The position numbers were made by a program, and so were the translations under genes. A stretch of DNA of 64,000 nucleotides from contig CAIMVD010000172.1 of the NCBI GenBank assembly GCA_903844815.1, positions 41,798 to 105,797 of the forward strand, in the 5' to 3' direction. The DNA is from an uncultured Bacteroidota bacterium. Its GTDB lineage: Bacteria > Bacteroidota > Bacteroidia > Bacteroidales > VadinHA17. The notes below the pieces were generated by a model. That model was not told the DNA's origin and did not search any database. It saw only the letters and a list, made by a program, of their open reading frames with translations. Positions 55,500 to 64,000 of this stretch are shown here, piece by piece (the first letter of the stretch is position 1; every line of letters begins with the position of its first letter).

Positions 55500-55928
55500 T
55501 TATAAAGCTCCGTTGTCGCGAAGCAGTTTTATCATTTTGGTTTGGTTCGACGTTACAGCAAGCCAAAGCGGAGACCTGGCATCGCTTGTGGAAATATTGA
55601 CGCTTGCCCCTTTTGAAACAAGCAGTTCGGCAAGTACAAGATCGCTGTTTTCGATAGCTATATGTAGTGGGGTGTTTCCCGACAGATCCCTTTTATTGAG
55701 CTTTGCCTTACTTGAAATCAGGATTTCAGCAATATCGCTGTTACCCTTCCTGGCAGCCAGTGTCAGCAACGTATCCCCTTCTCCGTTTCGTACATTTATA
55801 TAATGCATTTTATAAAGAAACGATAATCCTGAACAGAGCAATTCCCTCACTGTACAATGATCGTCAGTAGATACAGCTTCAAACAATATCTCATTCATTT
55901 GGAATAATTTAGAACCCCTCTTCATCAT
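55500..55928 (-). CDS. Small ankyrin-repeat protein
   Basis: A 142-residue soluble protein with four ankyrin repeats (~residues 25-142), visible as GDTLLTLAARKGNSDIAEILISS, GNTPLHIAIENSDLVLAELLVSKGA and SPLWLAVTSNQTKMIKLLRDNGA, cut here at repeat boundaries. Such proteins bind other proteins; no partner is suggested by context. A start at residue 12 (MNEILFEAV) is also possible. There is no signal peptide. It converges with the sialidase fragment. Confidence 0.8.
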   Translation of the reverse strand: MMKRGSKLFQMNEILFEAVSTDDHCTVRELLCSGLSFLYKMHYINVRNGEGDTLLTLAARKGNSDIAEILISSKAKLNKRDLSGNTPLHIAIENSDLVLAELLVSKGASVNISTSDARSPLWLAVTSNQTKMIKLLRDNGAL

Positions 55929-56009
55929 TCTTTTTCTAAAGCTTCGTTAGTAACATCTGAAGACCAAGACACATGTCTCCAAAATCAGTGTAATGTTAAT
56001 AACAGCTTG

Positions 56010-56017
56010 CAAAGGTA
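56010..56017 (-). promoter_or_regulatory. Likely -7 box of the ankyrin gene
   Basis: TACCTTTG on the minus strand, followed by C, matches TAnnTTTG, 82 bp upstream of the start codon. The rest of 55929-56151 shows no further signal. Confidence 0.45.
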
Positions 56018-56151
56018 GGTAATAAACCAACATTTAAACTATGATACATCTTAAAATTAAATTGCACAATAATGTCACACCTAAAACTAAACCAGTTATT
56101 TCAGGCAGAGATTCTTACTAAAATACAGATAAAAATTTATACTAAATCTGC

Positions 56152-57393
56152 TTAATCATCTGTTTTATTTGCTGTTTTCGGATGCAAAAGTGATAACTGA
56201 AGAACCAGTGCAAGCACAACGAAAACAGCAAGCAATGCAATATCCCGGCTAAGATTTCCGGAATCGGCAGACTTGCCAAGAAATGTTGTAATGACAGCCC
56301 CCATTGAGATCCCTGCCAGGTTCATCAGACCATATCCTGTTGCCCTGTGACGGGGAGAAGCAAACTGACAAAGGATGGGCATAGAGTTCACATCAAACAT
56401 CCCGAATCCGAACCCGAAACAGGAGGCTCCTCCCAGAATTGTTAGGAAGCTGTCGCCAAAACCAAGCAGCAATACCGCGGGTATCGTCAAAGCAAGCCCT
56501 ACTGCTCCTGTATATATCCTGCCGCGAAGAGTCCGCTGAATCCACCTGTCGGCAACAACTCCTCCCACAAGAACACCAATTAATGCCGATAAAGCAATTG
56601 TAATAGTAGAAACAGGACCTGCTATCTCCATCCTGATGTTAAGGTTTGTTGATAAAAGTGTCGGGAGCCAGTTTTTGGTTGCCCATCCCGGAAGGCTGGG
56701 GGCAGAAAAATAGAATAGTATCACCCAGAATGAAAGGCTTCCAAGCAACACCCCCACTCCTTTGAATGATTCCGAGAACTTTTTCCAAAGCGAAGCCGAA
56801 GCATCCTGAACAATCGTATAGGCCTTCTTCTCATGCAGGAACATAATCAGAACAAAACTGTATAAGACACCTATCAACCCGAAAGCAAAAAAAGTCGTCT
56901 GCCATGAAAAATTCCCGGCAATTGTAGCTCCAAATCCTCCCAGGGCCTGTCCGAGATAAATGCCAGTCATATGAATTCCGACAGCAAATGAACGATTTTT
57001 TCCCTGGTGATAGTCGGCTATCAGTGATAACCCCGCCGGCATGTAAAAGGCTTCGCTTACTCCCATTACCGCCCTAAGTGCATAGAGCTGATTAAAAGTC
57101 GTTGCAAATCCCATCATCAGGGTGACCCCTGACCATACGAAAAGGCTGGCGACAATCAGCCATTTGCGGTTCAGACGGTCGGCAATCACTCCCGACAAAG
57201 GACTCATCAGTGCGTAAATCCAGAGAAAGATAGCCATAAGTCTTCCGAAATTTGCTGCAGTCTGCAATTCTGCTATGTCGATCATCATCGATGGCTTCAT
57301 CGTCGAAAGCATCTGTCGATCGATATAATTCAAAAGAGCTACAAACCATAAAAGTCCTACAACCAGCCAGGGATAATATTTTTTCTCTTGCAT
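56152..57393 (-). CDS. MFS transporter, sugar-acid/ACS-like
   Basis: A 413-residue protein with about twelve hydrophobic helices. It has the MFS motifs ALLNYIDRQMLSTMKP at TM1, DRLNRKWLIVASLFVWSGVT after TM2 (the D-R-x-x-R-K loop), and GxxxGxxxxxGG-like glycine pattern in GIYLGQALGGFGATIAG. Similar to anion/cation symporters for sugar acids; the substrate is not fixed by sequence. Its gene lies 3 bp after the DUF3748 gene, as the last member of a minus-strand cluster. Confidence 0.88.
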   Translation of the reverse strand: MQEKKYYPWLVVGLLWFVALLNYIDRQMLSTMKPSMMIDIAELQTAANFGRLMAIFLWIYALMSPLSGVIADRLNRKWLIVASLFVWSGVTLMMGFATTFNQLYALRAVMGVSEAFYMPAGLSLIADYHQGKNRSFAVGIHMTGIYLGQALGGFGATIAGNFSWQTTFFAFGLIGVLYSFVLIMFLHEKKAYTIVQDASASLWKKFSESFKGVGVLLGSLSFWVILFYFSAPSLPGWATKNWLPTLLSTNLNIRMEIAGPVSTITIALSALIGVLVGGVVADRWIQRTLRGRIYTGAVGLALTIPAVLLLGFGDSFLTILGGASCFGFGFGMFDVNSMPILCQFASPRHRATGYGLMNLAGISMGAVITTFLGKSADSGNLSRDIALLAVFVVLALVLQLSLLHPKTANKTDD

Positions 57394-57396
57394 ATT

Positions 57397-58797
57397 TTAA
57401 TTGTCTGAGGAAGGGTCCAATTTAATAATAAATATCTGTTTCTTCTTTCCCTTTCTGTCGGCGGCATAAACGGAACGGTTAAATGCGATTGTTTTGCCAT
57501 CATTCGACCAGACATGATTGGTTGGGGCTTCTTCCGTCCTTTCTGTTAGCCTTCTGTATCTTTTTTCGAAGGTATCACCTGTTATTTTACAAACAATTAT
57601 GCTGTTATCCCAGAGGTAGGCAATTGATTTATTATCAGGGCTCCACCTCGCTCCGCTCTGGACATCGGAGGTGTGCTCAGTGATCTGGATCGGGTTCCCT
57701 CCTTCCGGTGAAATTATAAATAGCTGCTGAATACCGTTAAGGTCGCGGCTGCAATAGGAAATATATTTCCCGTCGGATGAAGAACGAACTACCTGGCTGC
57801 ATCCCGGAAACCTGGTTTCAGAGGTGAATGTAAGTCTTCGCTGGATTGTCCCTTTTGGAGGCATCGGGAAGGATGACACGGTTCCTTCGAGAGGACCATA
57901 TTCACCTGCTACATTTATTGAATCCGGAATATCGACAACAAAAAGCTCATCAACCGGTTTTTCCTCACTGTTAAGAACCTTACCAAGGAAGGCACGGGCA
58001 ACCTGCATTTTACCATCGGCTTTCAGATAGCCGCTGCTTCCCACCCAGCTGTCGGAAGCAGCATTGCTTATTTCATCACTCCCTGGAGCAGGATCGGGAA
58101 CAACCCTTACAACTACAGCACTAAACCAGCTGCCGTTAATATTTTCCCCTGCTCTGCCATTGTCCACTGTAACGGAATGCTGGTGGTTTGAAACAGCTAT
58201 GGTCCTCAGATTCCACCTGATGCCTGTGGAATCTTCAAGCTTCTTCATAATTGCATCATTATAAGTATAACCGATCCATTTCCCGTCGCGGCTCCATTCA
58301 TGCCTGTGAGTTCCTCCACGCAAAGCACCTGCCGTATATGGAAATGTAACATCCCTTGCATCCATATTTAAAGGAACATTGGGCTGATTGTCACTGACCA
58401 TTACGCCTGTACGTCGCCATTGCTGATATGGATTTTCAGGAGTACAGGCCGGCACTCCATGAATAAAGATCACAAAATTATCAACGGGATTATAGCTTAC
58501 AGCACCAACTCCCGGTCCATAATCGTGATTATCCTTCATCTCATAGAGGACTTCAGTTTTTCCGGTTTCAATATTCACTCTTTCAATCGAAGAGCATCCT
58601 GCAATTGCAGTCATTTCATTCCTCGTATCGTAAACGAGCCATTTCCCGTCGGGCGAAAAATTATCATTATTATCAAGATCATGGTTTTTCGAATCATCTT
58701 TAGTAACCTGAATTTCTTTTAAATATGATCCGGAAGGACCGCATGATTCTGTAAACAGTATACCTGCCATCATTATAAAAATTATTATCCTCATCAA
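57397..58797 (-). CDS. DUF3748/TolB-like beta-propeller lipoprotein
   Basis: A 466-residue protein with a lipoprotein signal (RIIIFIMMAGILFTESCGPS, Cys ~19). The body repeats TolB-type blades (FSPDGKWLVYDTRN, SRDGKWIGYTYND, SSSDGKYISYCSRD, WSPDNKSIAYLWDN, WSNDGKTIAFNRSV) and carries the DUF3748 pattern GGTHRHEWSRDGKW and NGSWFSAVVVRVVPDPAPGSDEI. It is predicted to sit in the periplasm or on the outer membrane facing inward. The family (E. coli YidR-like) has no assigned reaction. It is tightly packed between MFS and GDPD genes, so a shared uptake/breakdown task is likely. Confidence 0.82.
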   Translation of the reverse strand: MMRIIIFIMMAGILFTESCGPSGSYLKEIQVTKDDSKNHDLDNNDNFSPDGKWLVYDTRNEMTAIAGCSSIERVNIETGKTEVLYEMKDNHDYGPGVGAVSYNPVDNFVIFIHGVPACTPENPYQQWRRTGVMVSDNQPNVPLNMDARDVTFPYTAGALRGGTHRHEWSRDGKWIGYTYNDAIMKKLEDSTGIRWNLRTIAVSNHQHSVTVDNGRAGENINGSWFSAVVVRVVPDPAPGSDEISNAASDSWVGSSGYLKADGKMQVARAFLGKVLNSEEKPVDELFVVDIPDSINVAGEYGPLEGTVSSFPMPPKGTIQRRLTFTSETRFPGCSQVVRSSSDGKYISYCSRDLNGIQQLFIISPEGGNPIQITEHTSDVQSGARWSPDNKSIAYLWDNSIIVCKITGDTFEKRYRRLTERTEEAPTNHVWSNDGKTIAFNRSVYAADRKGKKKQIFIIKLDPSSDN

Positions 58798-58803
58798 AAA
58801 AAG

Positions 58804-59673
58804 TTAATCTGTTTTAAGCTTCTTGGCGTCTTTGCGACTTTGCGACTTTGCGATTAAAAATGAAATCAGTTTTTCAGGATCATCGGTCTGAATTCCGTCA
58901 GTATGCCACGCTAATATCTCTTCCCATTCAGCCTCAGTACCTTTATTCTCATCTACAATAACGATGGCATTTTCAGCATGTGCCGTCCTTACAAAACTTT
59001 CGCTAAGTTGTCCCATATCCGTTGCAATTGCAGAAACATTGAACTGTCTGATAACAGCGCCAAGATTTTTTTCCTCCCCGGGGTCAGGCATAAGTATACA
59101 TTCCGGACAGCCTGCTTTAAGATCCGAGATCTCTTTTAACCTGTCGGCCGGAATATACCAGAAAATATCCCTTTCCATTTTATATTGCTTTATAATCTTT
59201 ATCAAATCTGGCACCGAAGCTGCTTTAAGGTCAAGGTATATTCCAATTTTCCCCTGGCATAACTTCATTATCTCCTCAAACGATGGAACAACTGTTCCTT
59301 TCCATTCTTTACCCTTACTGATACCGATATCGAGGCTCCTTATCTCATCAAATGTCATTTCACTTACTTTTCCTGAAAATCCATTAACATATTCATCTAC
59401 AGTTGAATTATGCATGCTGATGATTCTGCCGTCCTTTGTTGTACGTGTATCTATTTCGACAAAATCACATCCCAGGTCAATAGCTTTCCTGTAAGCCGGC
59501 AATGAATTTTCGGGGCTGTTTTTATGCGCTCCCCTATGTGCCATTACATAAATTCCATTCTTAGGAGGCTTGAGAGAACCTTTACTAACAGTCTCTTGTC
59601 CAAAAAGAGTAACTGCATAGGCAAAAAAAAGTATACTTATTACGGCGAAATACAGAAATTTATTAAGTTTCAT
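58804..59673 (-). CDS. Glycerophosphodiester phosphodiesterase-family exported protein
   Basis: A 289-residue protein with a signal peptide (KLNKFLYFAVISILFFAYAVTLFG). The GDPD barrel signature is present: IYVMAHRGAHKNSPENSLPA (HRG), LGCDFVEIDTRTTKDGRIISMHN (E-x-D and catalytic His), and IYLDLKAASVPDL. It would hydrolyse glycerophosphodiesters in the periplasm or a related phosphodiester. It overlaps the membrane-protein gene by 4 bp, which suggests coupled translation. Confidence 0.9.
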   Translation of the reverse strand: MKLNKFLYFAVISILFFAYAVTLFGQETVSKGSLKPPKNGIYVMAHRGAHKNSPENSLPAYRKAIDLGCDFVEIDTRTTKDGRIISMHNSTVDEYVNGFSGKVSEMTFDEIRSLDIGISKGKEWKGTVVPSFEEIMKLCQGKIGIYLDLKAASVPDLIKIIKQYKMERDIFWYIPADRLKEISDLKAGCPECILMPDPGEEKNLGAVIRQFNVSAIATDMGQLSESFVRTAHAENAIVIVDENKGTEAEWEEILAWHTDGIQTDDPEKLISFLIAKSQSRKDAKKLKTD

Positions 59674-61109
59674 CTATCTGATTGTATTTCATTTAAATAC
59701 TCTGGTTTTTTAATTGCCAGAACTGTTGCAATCACTGCGGAAGTAAGAAAAACCAAATGAACAAAAAATCTCTCAAGTATAAGTTCTGAGAATGAAAGTC
59801 CTGATATTTTAAGGTTTCCCGGCTGATTAAAAAACCTTAAAAAAGCAACAAATACAGTCGACCATACCAGCAGCAGGAACATATTCTTATTTATGTTTTT
59901 ATGTCGTTGAAACCATGCTGTCAATCCCGAAATTACAAAGGTCATCAGTAAAACAAGTGCTAACCTTGCTCCTATCACAGATTGTCCGGCAGAACCGGTA
60001 AAAACATCCTCAGAAAGGTCAATAACCGTATGGCAGAAAGTCAGGGCTACAGCAATCTGCCAGGCTGAATACGGAAAGTAAATTACAGCAACAACCATTA
60101 TTAGTCCAAAAAAAGCATAATTGGAGAAGATTATAGCCATATCCCTTAATCCTATCATTGTGAATCCCTTAACACCGGCTCCGGCATCGACAACAGGATC
60201 AAGCCAGAATGAAAAGGCCAAAAAGATCAAAAACCCGGTGACAAGAGTTACAATAAACTCTTTTATCAAAATCTCTCTATTTTCCTTATCCTTATCCTTA
60301 GCCTTAGCCTTAGCCTTAGCCTTAATCTCATCCTTTTTTACAGGAATAATTTCCACCCTGCTCAGCCAGGCAGCAAAGCCGAAGAATCCGCCCATTATGA
60401 GTCCGAAAGTGAATTCCATTGCTTTCCACCATTCTTTAAATATAACCGAATCAGGTAACCTGCTGCCAAGAACCATCCAGAACCCTCCCAGACCAAAACC
60501 AATTCCGCCACCAACCATACCTGATAATGCAAAGCGGGAAATGACATTGAATGATGCAGCATCTGTCCTGATCCTTAGATAGGCAAGAACTGCCAAAGCT
60601 CCCACCAGCAGAGCGCCCCAGGATTCCGGTCTCGGTTTGGCAGGGTCGGAAAAATAAATTATCATGGGCTGGTTAATAAGCTTGAAGCCGGTAAGCATCC
60701 CTGCAAGCAAAATAAAGAATGCTATAAATATTGTCCTTGTCGCAAACCTGTTAAATAAAAACCCCATCGATAAAATTATACCACCTGTTAGTCCCCAAAC
60801 CGAACCTTTCACAGTAGTTCCAAGGGTACCCCACCACATGGTTTCAGGTTTAATCAGGAAGCCCAGGGTCTGTCCGTAAGTCATCTCTCCTCCAAGGCCA
60901 ATTGCTACTACTCCAAATACTGCAACAACGGAGGCAAGCCTGTCGGGAATTTTTAACAATATTGAAAGGGAAATGGCAAGCATTGCGCCGGGAATCATGG
61001 CTCCAAACGGCCCCCCTCCAATATATCCCCTCAATCCCCATCCAAGCATCATTGTTATTGCCGGGAAGATGATGAAGGCTGATATTTTGTCTTTTCTGTT
61101 GGCTTCCAT
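59670..61109 (-). CDS. Polytopic membrane protein of unknown function
   Basis: A 479-residue protein with roughly 12 hydrophobic segments and glycine-rich helices (GWGLRGYIGGGPFGAMIPGAMLA at the N-terminus, GGIGFGLGGFWMV mid-protein). A cytosolic-looking linker (~residues 262-282) reads KAKAKAKAKDKDKE and is encoded by hexanucleotide repeats (60286-60326). No family was recognised; a transporter or scaffold is possible. It lies between a GDPD gene and the broken lipoprotein, tightly spaced on both sides. Confidence 0.75.
   Translation of the reverse strand: MEANRKDKISAFIIFPAITMMLGWGLRGYIGGGPFGAMIPGAMLAISLSILLKIPDRLASVVAVFGVVAIGLGGEMTYGQTLGFLIKPETMWWGTLGTTVKGSVWGLTGGIILSMGFLFNRFATRTIFIAFFILLAGMLTGFKLINQPMIIYFSDPAKPRPESWGALLVGALAVLAYLRIRTDAASFNVISRFALSGMVGGGIGFGLGGFWMVLGSRLPDSVIFKEWWKAMEFTFGLIMGGFFGFAAWLSRVEIIPVKKDEIKAKAKAKAKDKDKENREILIKEFIVTLVTGFLIFLAFSFWLDPVVDAGAGVKGFTMIGLRDMAIIFSNYAFFGLIMVVAVIYFPYSAWQIAVALTFCHTVIDLSEDVFTGSAGQSVIGARLALVLLMTFVISGLTAWFQRHKNINKNMFLLLVWSTVFVAFLRFFNQPGNLKISGLSFSELILERFFVHLVFLTSAVIATVLAIKKPEYLNEIQSDR
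60286..60326. repeat. Hexanucleotide microsatellite in the membrane-protein gene
   Basis: Plus-strand units CCTTAT (two copies) then CCTTAG (four copies or more) in tandem, i.e. two codons per unit (K-A or K-D). Since the unit is 6 bp, changes in copy number alter linker length but not the frame. Confidence 0.85.
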
Positions 61110-61112
61110 CTT

Positions 61113-61411
61113 TTACTGCATTACATTCCTAGTCTCCTTATTAATTTTTGAGTATATGAAAGGGCTCCTTATTGCAACACCATCATTGATTTCGAGGAAG
61201 ACCTCCCTGAAAATACCCATGTTGCGATCGCGCGGCAATGGATTCCAGTCAACGAACCCGATTGAATATTGTGCGGAACCACCAGGGTTGTTTCGGTGAG
61301 AGACAGTTTCACTGATTCATCCTGCTTGCCGGTAACGGTGCAGCCCGAAATAACCATAACGGTCAATAAACATAGGAGAAAGAGAGCCAAGCTAACTCCC
61401 TGCTTTTTCAT
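61113..61411 (-). pseudogene. Frameshifted small lipoprotein remnant
   Basis: From ATG 61411 the frame gives a lipoprotein signal (KKQGVSLALFLLCLLTVMV, lipobox Cys at residue 23 in ISGCTVTG), and then ends in an unlikely tail. The -1 frame is open from 61316 to 61113 and reads ETVSHRNNPGGSAQYSIGFV, then DWNPLPRDRNMGIFREVF and LEINDGVAIRSPFIYSKI, which looks like a real, well-folded C-terminus. It stops 3 bp before the membrane-protein gene. So a frameshift near 61300 splits one gene in two, perhaps with an internal deletion. The family was not recognised. Sequencing error is the other explanation. Confidence 0.65.
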
Positions 61412-61566
61412 ATTTGTCAATATTTGATTTGTTTTTGCTTAAAACCATTTAGACCTTCTTATTACAAAGAAATAACTTTAGAACTGAAAGGGCTTATGTT
61501 ATTTTGGTCATCTTGCATTAAATTTAAACTATTATTGTTCATCTTACTATAGGTTAAGGAAAAAGG

Positions 61567-61613
61567 AAGAACTTACACGGAGGGTCACAGAGATGACACA
61601 GAGATCCACAGAG
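61567..61613. repeat. Half CTCTGTG/CACAGAG element upstream of GH92
   Basis: AAGAACTTACACGGAG (61567-61582) is the exact reverse complement of the 16-mer at 26797-26812, followed by CACAGAG-type units to 61613. Only one arm of the inverted repeat is present. Confidence 0.8.
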
Positions 61614-61639
61614 AATTTAAAAAAATCTGGATTTAAAAC

Positions 61640-64000
61640 ATGATCAAAATGAAGATATTACGAAAATTTATATTTGCAATTCAGGCTATTATTTGTTTTT
61701 CAGGACTTGCTTCTGTGCAGGCACAAACAAAGAAGCCTGTAGAATATGTCGATCCTTTCATCGGTACCGATTTCTTCGGACATACCTTTCCGGGGGCCTC
61801 GTTGCCTTATGCAATGGTTCATCTTAGTCCCGATGTAAACACTCAGGGATGGACCTACTGTTCCGGCTATGCCTGGCAGGAGAGCTCGATAATCGGATTC
61901 AGTCATACACACTGGAGCGGAGTTGGGATGGTCAATGGCGGCGAGGTTATGCTAATGCCCGATGTGAGCAGTAAGCTTCAGATAATTCCGGGACCGGCAG
62001 GCAATCCCGATGAAGGATACCGGTCGCGTTTCGATCATAAGGATGAATCAGCCTCACCGGGATATTATTCCGTTTTTCTGAAGGATATCGGGGTTACAGC
62101 AGAACTGACATCAACCAGAAGAGCCGGATTCCACCGTTATACTTTCCCGGAATCAAAAAACTCAAGAATAATACTCGACCTTGGCCACCAGATTGGAAAT
62201 ATGACTTCCATATTTAAATCGGAGCTCCGGATCCTTAATAATAATATCATAGAAGGTGTCAAAAGCGCCGGTCTCGGAAGAGTATATTTTGTTGCAGAGT
62301 TCAGCAAGCCTTTTGCATATTACGGCACTTTCGACACAGATTATAAAACACCCGAATCGGACGCAGGAATTTTTCCGTATAAAAACGGTGAATCGGGCAA
62401 TAAAATAGGCGCCTTCGTATATTTCAGAACCGGGGACATGGAGCAGGTGCTTGTAAAGGTCGGGATCTCCTACACAAGTATTGAGGGAGCCAGAAAGAAT
62501 CTGAAAGAGGAGATCCCAGGCTGGGACTTTGACCTGGTCAGAAAGAATGCACATGAAACCTGGAACGGGGAACTGTCGAAGATCAAGTTAGACGGAACAA
62601 CAGACGACAAAAAACAAATCTTCTACACAGCTATGTATCATTCCCTCCTTGCTCAGTACATCTCGAACGACTCGGACGGGAAATATACAGGAGCCGATGG
62701 CAAAATACATGAAGCAAAGGATTTTGATTATTACGGATCCTTCTCATGCTGGGATACCTACCGAACCCAGCATCCGCTCCTTACTCTGATAGGACAGGAA
62801 CATGTAAATGATTTTATAAAATCGATAGTTGCAAAAACTAAAGAATACGGCTGGCTGCCGGCACAACATTTTCTCAATGTTTTCGGGGAAGCAATGGTTG
62901 GCGATCACCTGGTTCCGATAATAGTAGATGCATATATGAAAGGATTCCGAAATTTTGATGTGGACTTCATCTATAATGCTATGCGGAAAAAGGCGTTGGA
63001 ATTACCCGGGCCTCCTGTCCCGCTTCGCTCGGCCAGGGCAGGATTGAAATATTATATTGAACTTGGATATACACCCGCTGATAAGGTCACCGAGTCGGTG
63101 CCAAACACACTTGAACTTGCCTATGATGACTGGTGCATTGCCCAAATGGCCAAGGAACTGGGTAAAAAAGAAGATTATCAGCTATTTATGAAACGGGCTG
63201 GTAACTATAAAAACCTTTGGGATATTCAAACTCAGTTTATGCGGCCAAAAAACAATGACGGCACCTGGCTTGAGGCAATAAACGGACATGAACAGGAAAT
63301 TATAAAGGAAGGAGATCATTCATGGTATAAGTATTTCGATCCACTGCTCGTGGGCCGAAGGCCAAACAGGCACTATACCGAGTCGAATGCCTGGCAGTAC
63401 GTCTGGTCGGTTCAGCATGATGTTCAGGGACTTATCAACCTGTTTGGAGACAAAAAAGACTTTATAGCCAAACTTGATACCTTTTTTGAAATGAGCCCCG
63501 ACATTACCGGACCAAAATATGTGGGCGTGGTGGGAACAATCGGACAGTACGTCCATGGAAACCAGCCTTCGCACCATGTTGCCTACCTGTACGACTATGC
63601 CGGAGCTCCGTGGAAAACCCAGGAAAGGGTAAGGGAAGTGACTGAAGAGCTCTACAGGACTGGTCCCGGAGGTCTTTGCGGCAATGAGGATATGGGTTCA
63701 CTCTCATCGTGGTACATATTCAGCGCACTTGGATTCTATCCGGTAACACCCGGACAGACTACATACGCCATTGGCAGCCCGGTTTTCGGGAGTGCGTTAA
63801 TTGATCTGGGTAATAATAAAACATTTTCGATCATTACCAGAAATAATTCGGGAGACAATAAGTACATTCAATCGGCCAACCTTAACGGAAAACCATTTGG
63901 AAGGACGTGGATAACCCATAAAGAGATTACTGATGGCGGAGTACTTGAATTCGATATGGGGCCTGAACCAAATAAAAAATGGGGAAGCCTACCTGCAGAT
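61640..64000 (+). CDS. Glycoside hydrolase family 92 alpha-mannosidase (3' end cut by the window)
   Basis: Calcium-dependent exo-alpha-mannosidase family. The frame opens at ATG 61640 with a signal peptide (second ATG at 61649) and stays open to the last base, 787 codons. GH92 landmarks: PVEYVDPFIGTDFFGHTFPG near residue 35, WTYCSGYAWQE and IGFSHTHWSGVG (~75-100), and the (alpha/alpha)6 part with SCWDTYRTQHPLLTL, HHVAYLYDYAGAPWKTQ and GGLCGNEDMGSLSSWYIFSA with LGFYPVTPG. The last bases reach PNKKWGSLPAD, near the expected C-terminus. With GH31 and SusCD this suggests use of an alpha-mannose-containing glycan. Confidence 0.93.
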   Translation, partial: MIKMKILRKFIFAIQAIICFSGLASVQAQTKKPVEYVDPFIGTDFFGHTFPGASLPYAMVHLSPDVNTQGWTYCSGYAWQESSIIGFSHTHWSGVGMVNGGEVMLMPDVSSKLQIIPGPAGNPDEGYRSRFDHKDESASPGYYSVFLKDIGVTAELTSTRRAGFHRYTFPESKNSRIILDLGHQIGNMTSIFKSELRILNNNIIEGVKSAGLGRVYFVAEFSKPFAYYGTFDTDYKTPESDAGIFPYKNGESGNKIGAFVYFRTGDMEQVLVKVGISYTSIEGARKNLKEEIPGWDFDLVRKNAHETWNGELSKIKLDGTTDDKKQIFYTAMYHSLLAQYISNDSDGKYTGADGKIHEAKDFDYYGSFSCWDTYRTQHPLLTLIGQEHVNDFIKSIVAKTKEYGWLPAQHFLNVFGEAMVGDHLVPIIVDAYMKGFRNFDVDFIYNAMRKKALELPGPPVPLRSARAGLKYYIELGYTPADKVTESVPNTLELAYDDWCIAQMAKELGKKEDYQLFMKRAGNYKNLWDIQTQFMRPKNNDGTWLEAINGHEQEIIKEGDHSWYKYFDPLLVGRRPNRHYTESNAWQYVWSVQHDVQGLINLFGDKKDFIAKLDTFFEMSPDITGPKYVGVVGTIGQYVHGNQPSHHVAYLYDYAGAPWKTQERVREVTEELYRTGPGGLCGNEDMGSLSSWYIFSALGFYPVTPGQTTYAIGSPVFGSALIDLGNNKTFSIITRNNSGDNKYIQSANLNGKPFGRTWITHKEITDGGVLEFDMGPEPNKKWGSLPAD

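Noticed and set aside
61669..61676. TATATTTG promoter box
   Set aside because: It lies inside the signal-peptide codons of the GH92 gene, with no downstream gene to serve.

Overview
The window looks like a chromosomal piece of a Bacteroidota bacterium, probably an environmental relative of the Bacteroidales (the lower rank is a guess). The evidence is a SusC/SusD pair, a giant exported protein with a C-terminal type IX secretion sorting domain, promoters of the TTG / TAnnTTTG type, few Shine-Dalgarno sequences, and Bacteroidota-style fused his and aro genes.

Layout. (1) 1-8813: branched-chain amino-acid operon, ilvB (cut by the window edge)-ilvN-ilvC-leuA-leuC-leuD-cimA-like-leuB, closed by a terminator. 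(2) 8814-9372: non-coding, with a large imperfect palindrome and the promoter of the next locus. (3) 9373-20126: accessory island with a type I restriction-modification locus (half-size HsdS, HsdM, RhuM-like, full HsdS, HsdR, YgjP-like metalloprotease). Between hsdS and hsdR sit a broken and an intact REP-associated transposase (RAYT) and a SEC-C protein. Both RAYT copies carry an in-frame 48-bp tandem array of perfect or near-perfect palindromes. (4) 20127-27490: complete his operon hisG-D-C-B-H-A-F-IE behind a His leader peptide and terminator. (5) 27491-33080: aromatic operon pheA-aminotransferase-tyrA-aroF/chorismate mutase-aroA behind a Phe/Tyr leader peptide and terminator. (6) 33081-34706: stand-alone trpB2-type gene behind a Trp leader peptide with an explicit antiterminator/terminator switch. 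(7) 34796-41083: 2095-residue surface protein with beta-helix regions, seven Ig-like repeats and a T9SS tail. (8) 41263-64000: glycan and envelope region with NIPSNAP, DUF6807 (PmoA-like), GH31, an EEP-fold hydrolase, SusD/SusC, a DUF5009/HGSNAT-like acyltransferase, HAD phosphatase, ankyrin protein, a five-member minus-strand cluster (broken lipoprotein, membrane protein, GDPD, DUF3748, MFS), and a GH92 mannosidase cut by the right edge. Three decayed genes lie here: an APC permease, a sialidase-like fragment and the frameshifted lipoprotein.

The biosynthetic half reads as four amino-acid units, three of them preceded by a leader peptide rich in the end-product amino acid plus a T-tailed hairpin: transcription attenuation. 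The most unusual sequences are the palindromic array inside the RAYT genes, whose two palindrome classes differ only by symmetric compensatory changes, and the trp switch. A family of CTCTGTG/CACAGAG inverted-repeat elements is scattered between genes. No tRNA, rRNA or CRISPR array was seen.
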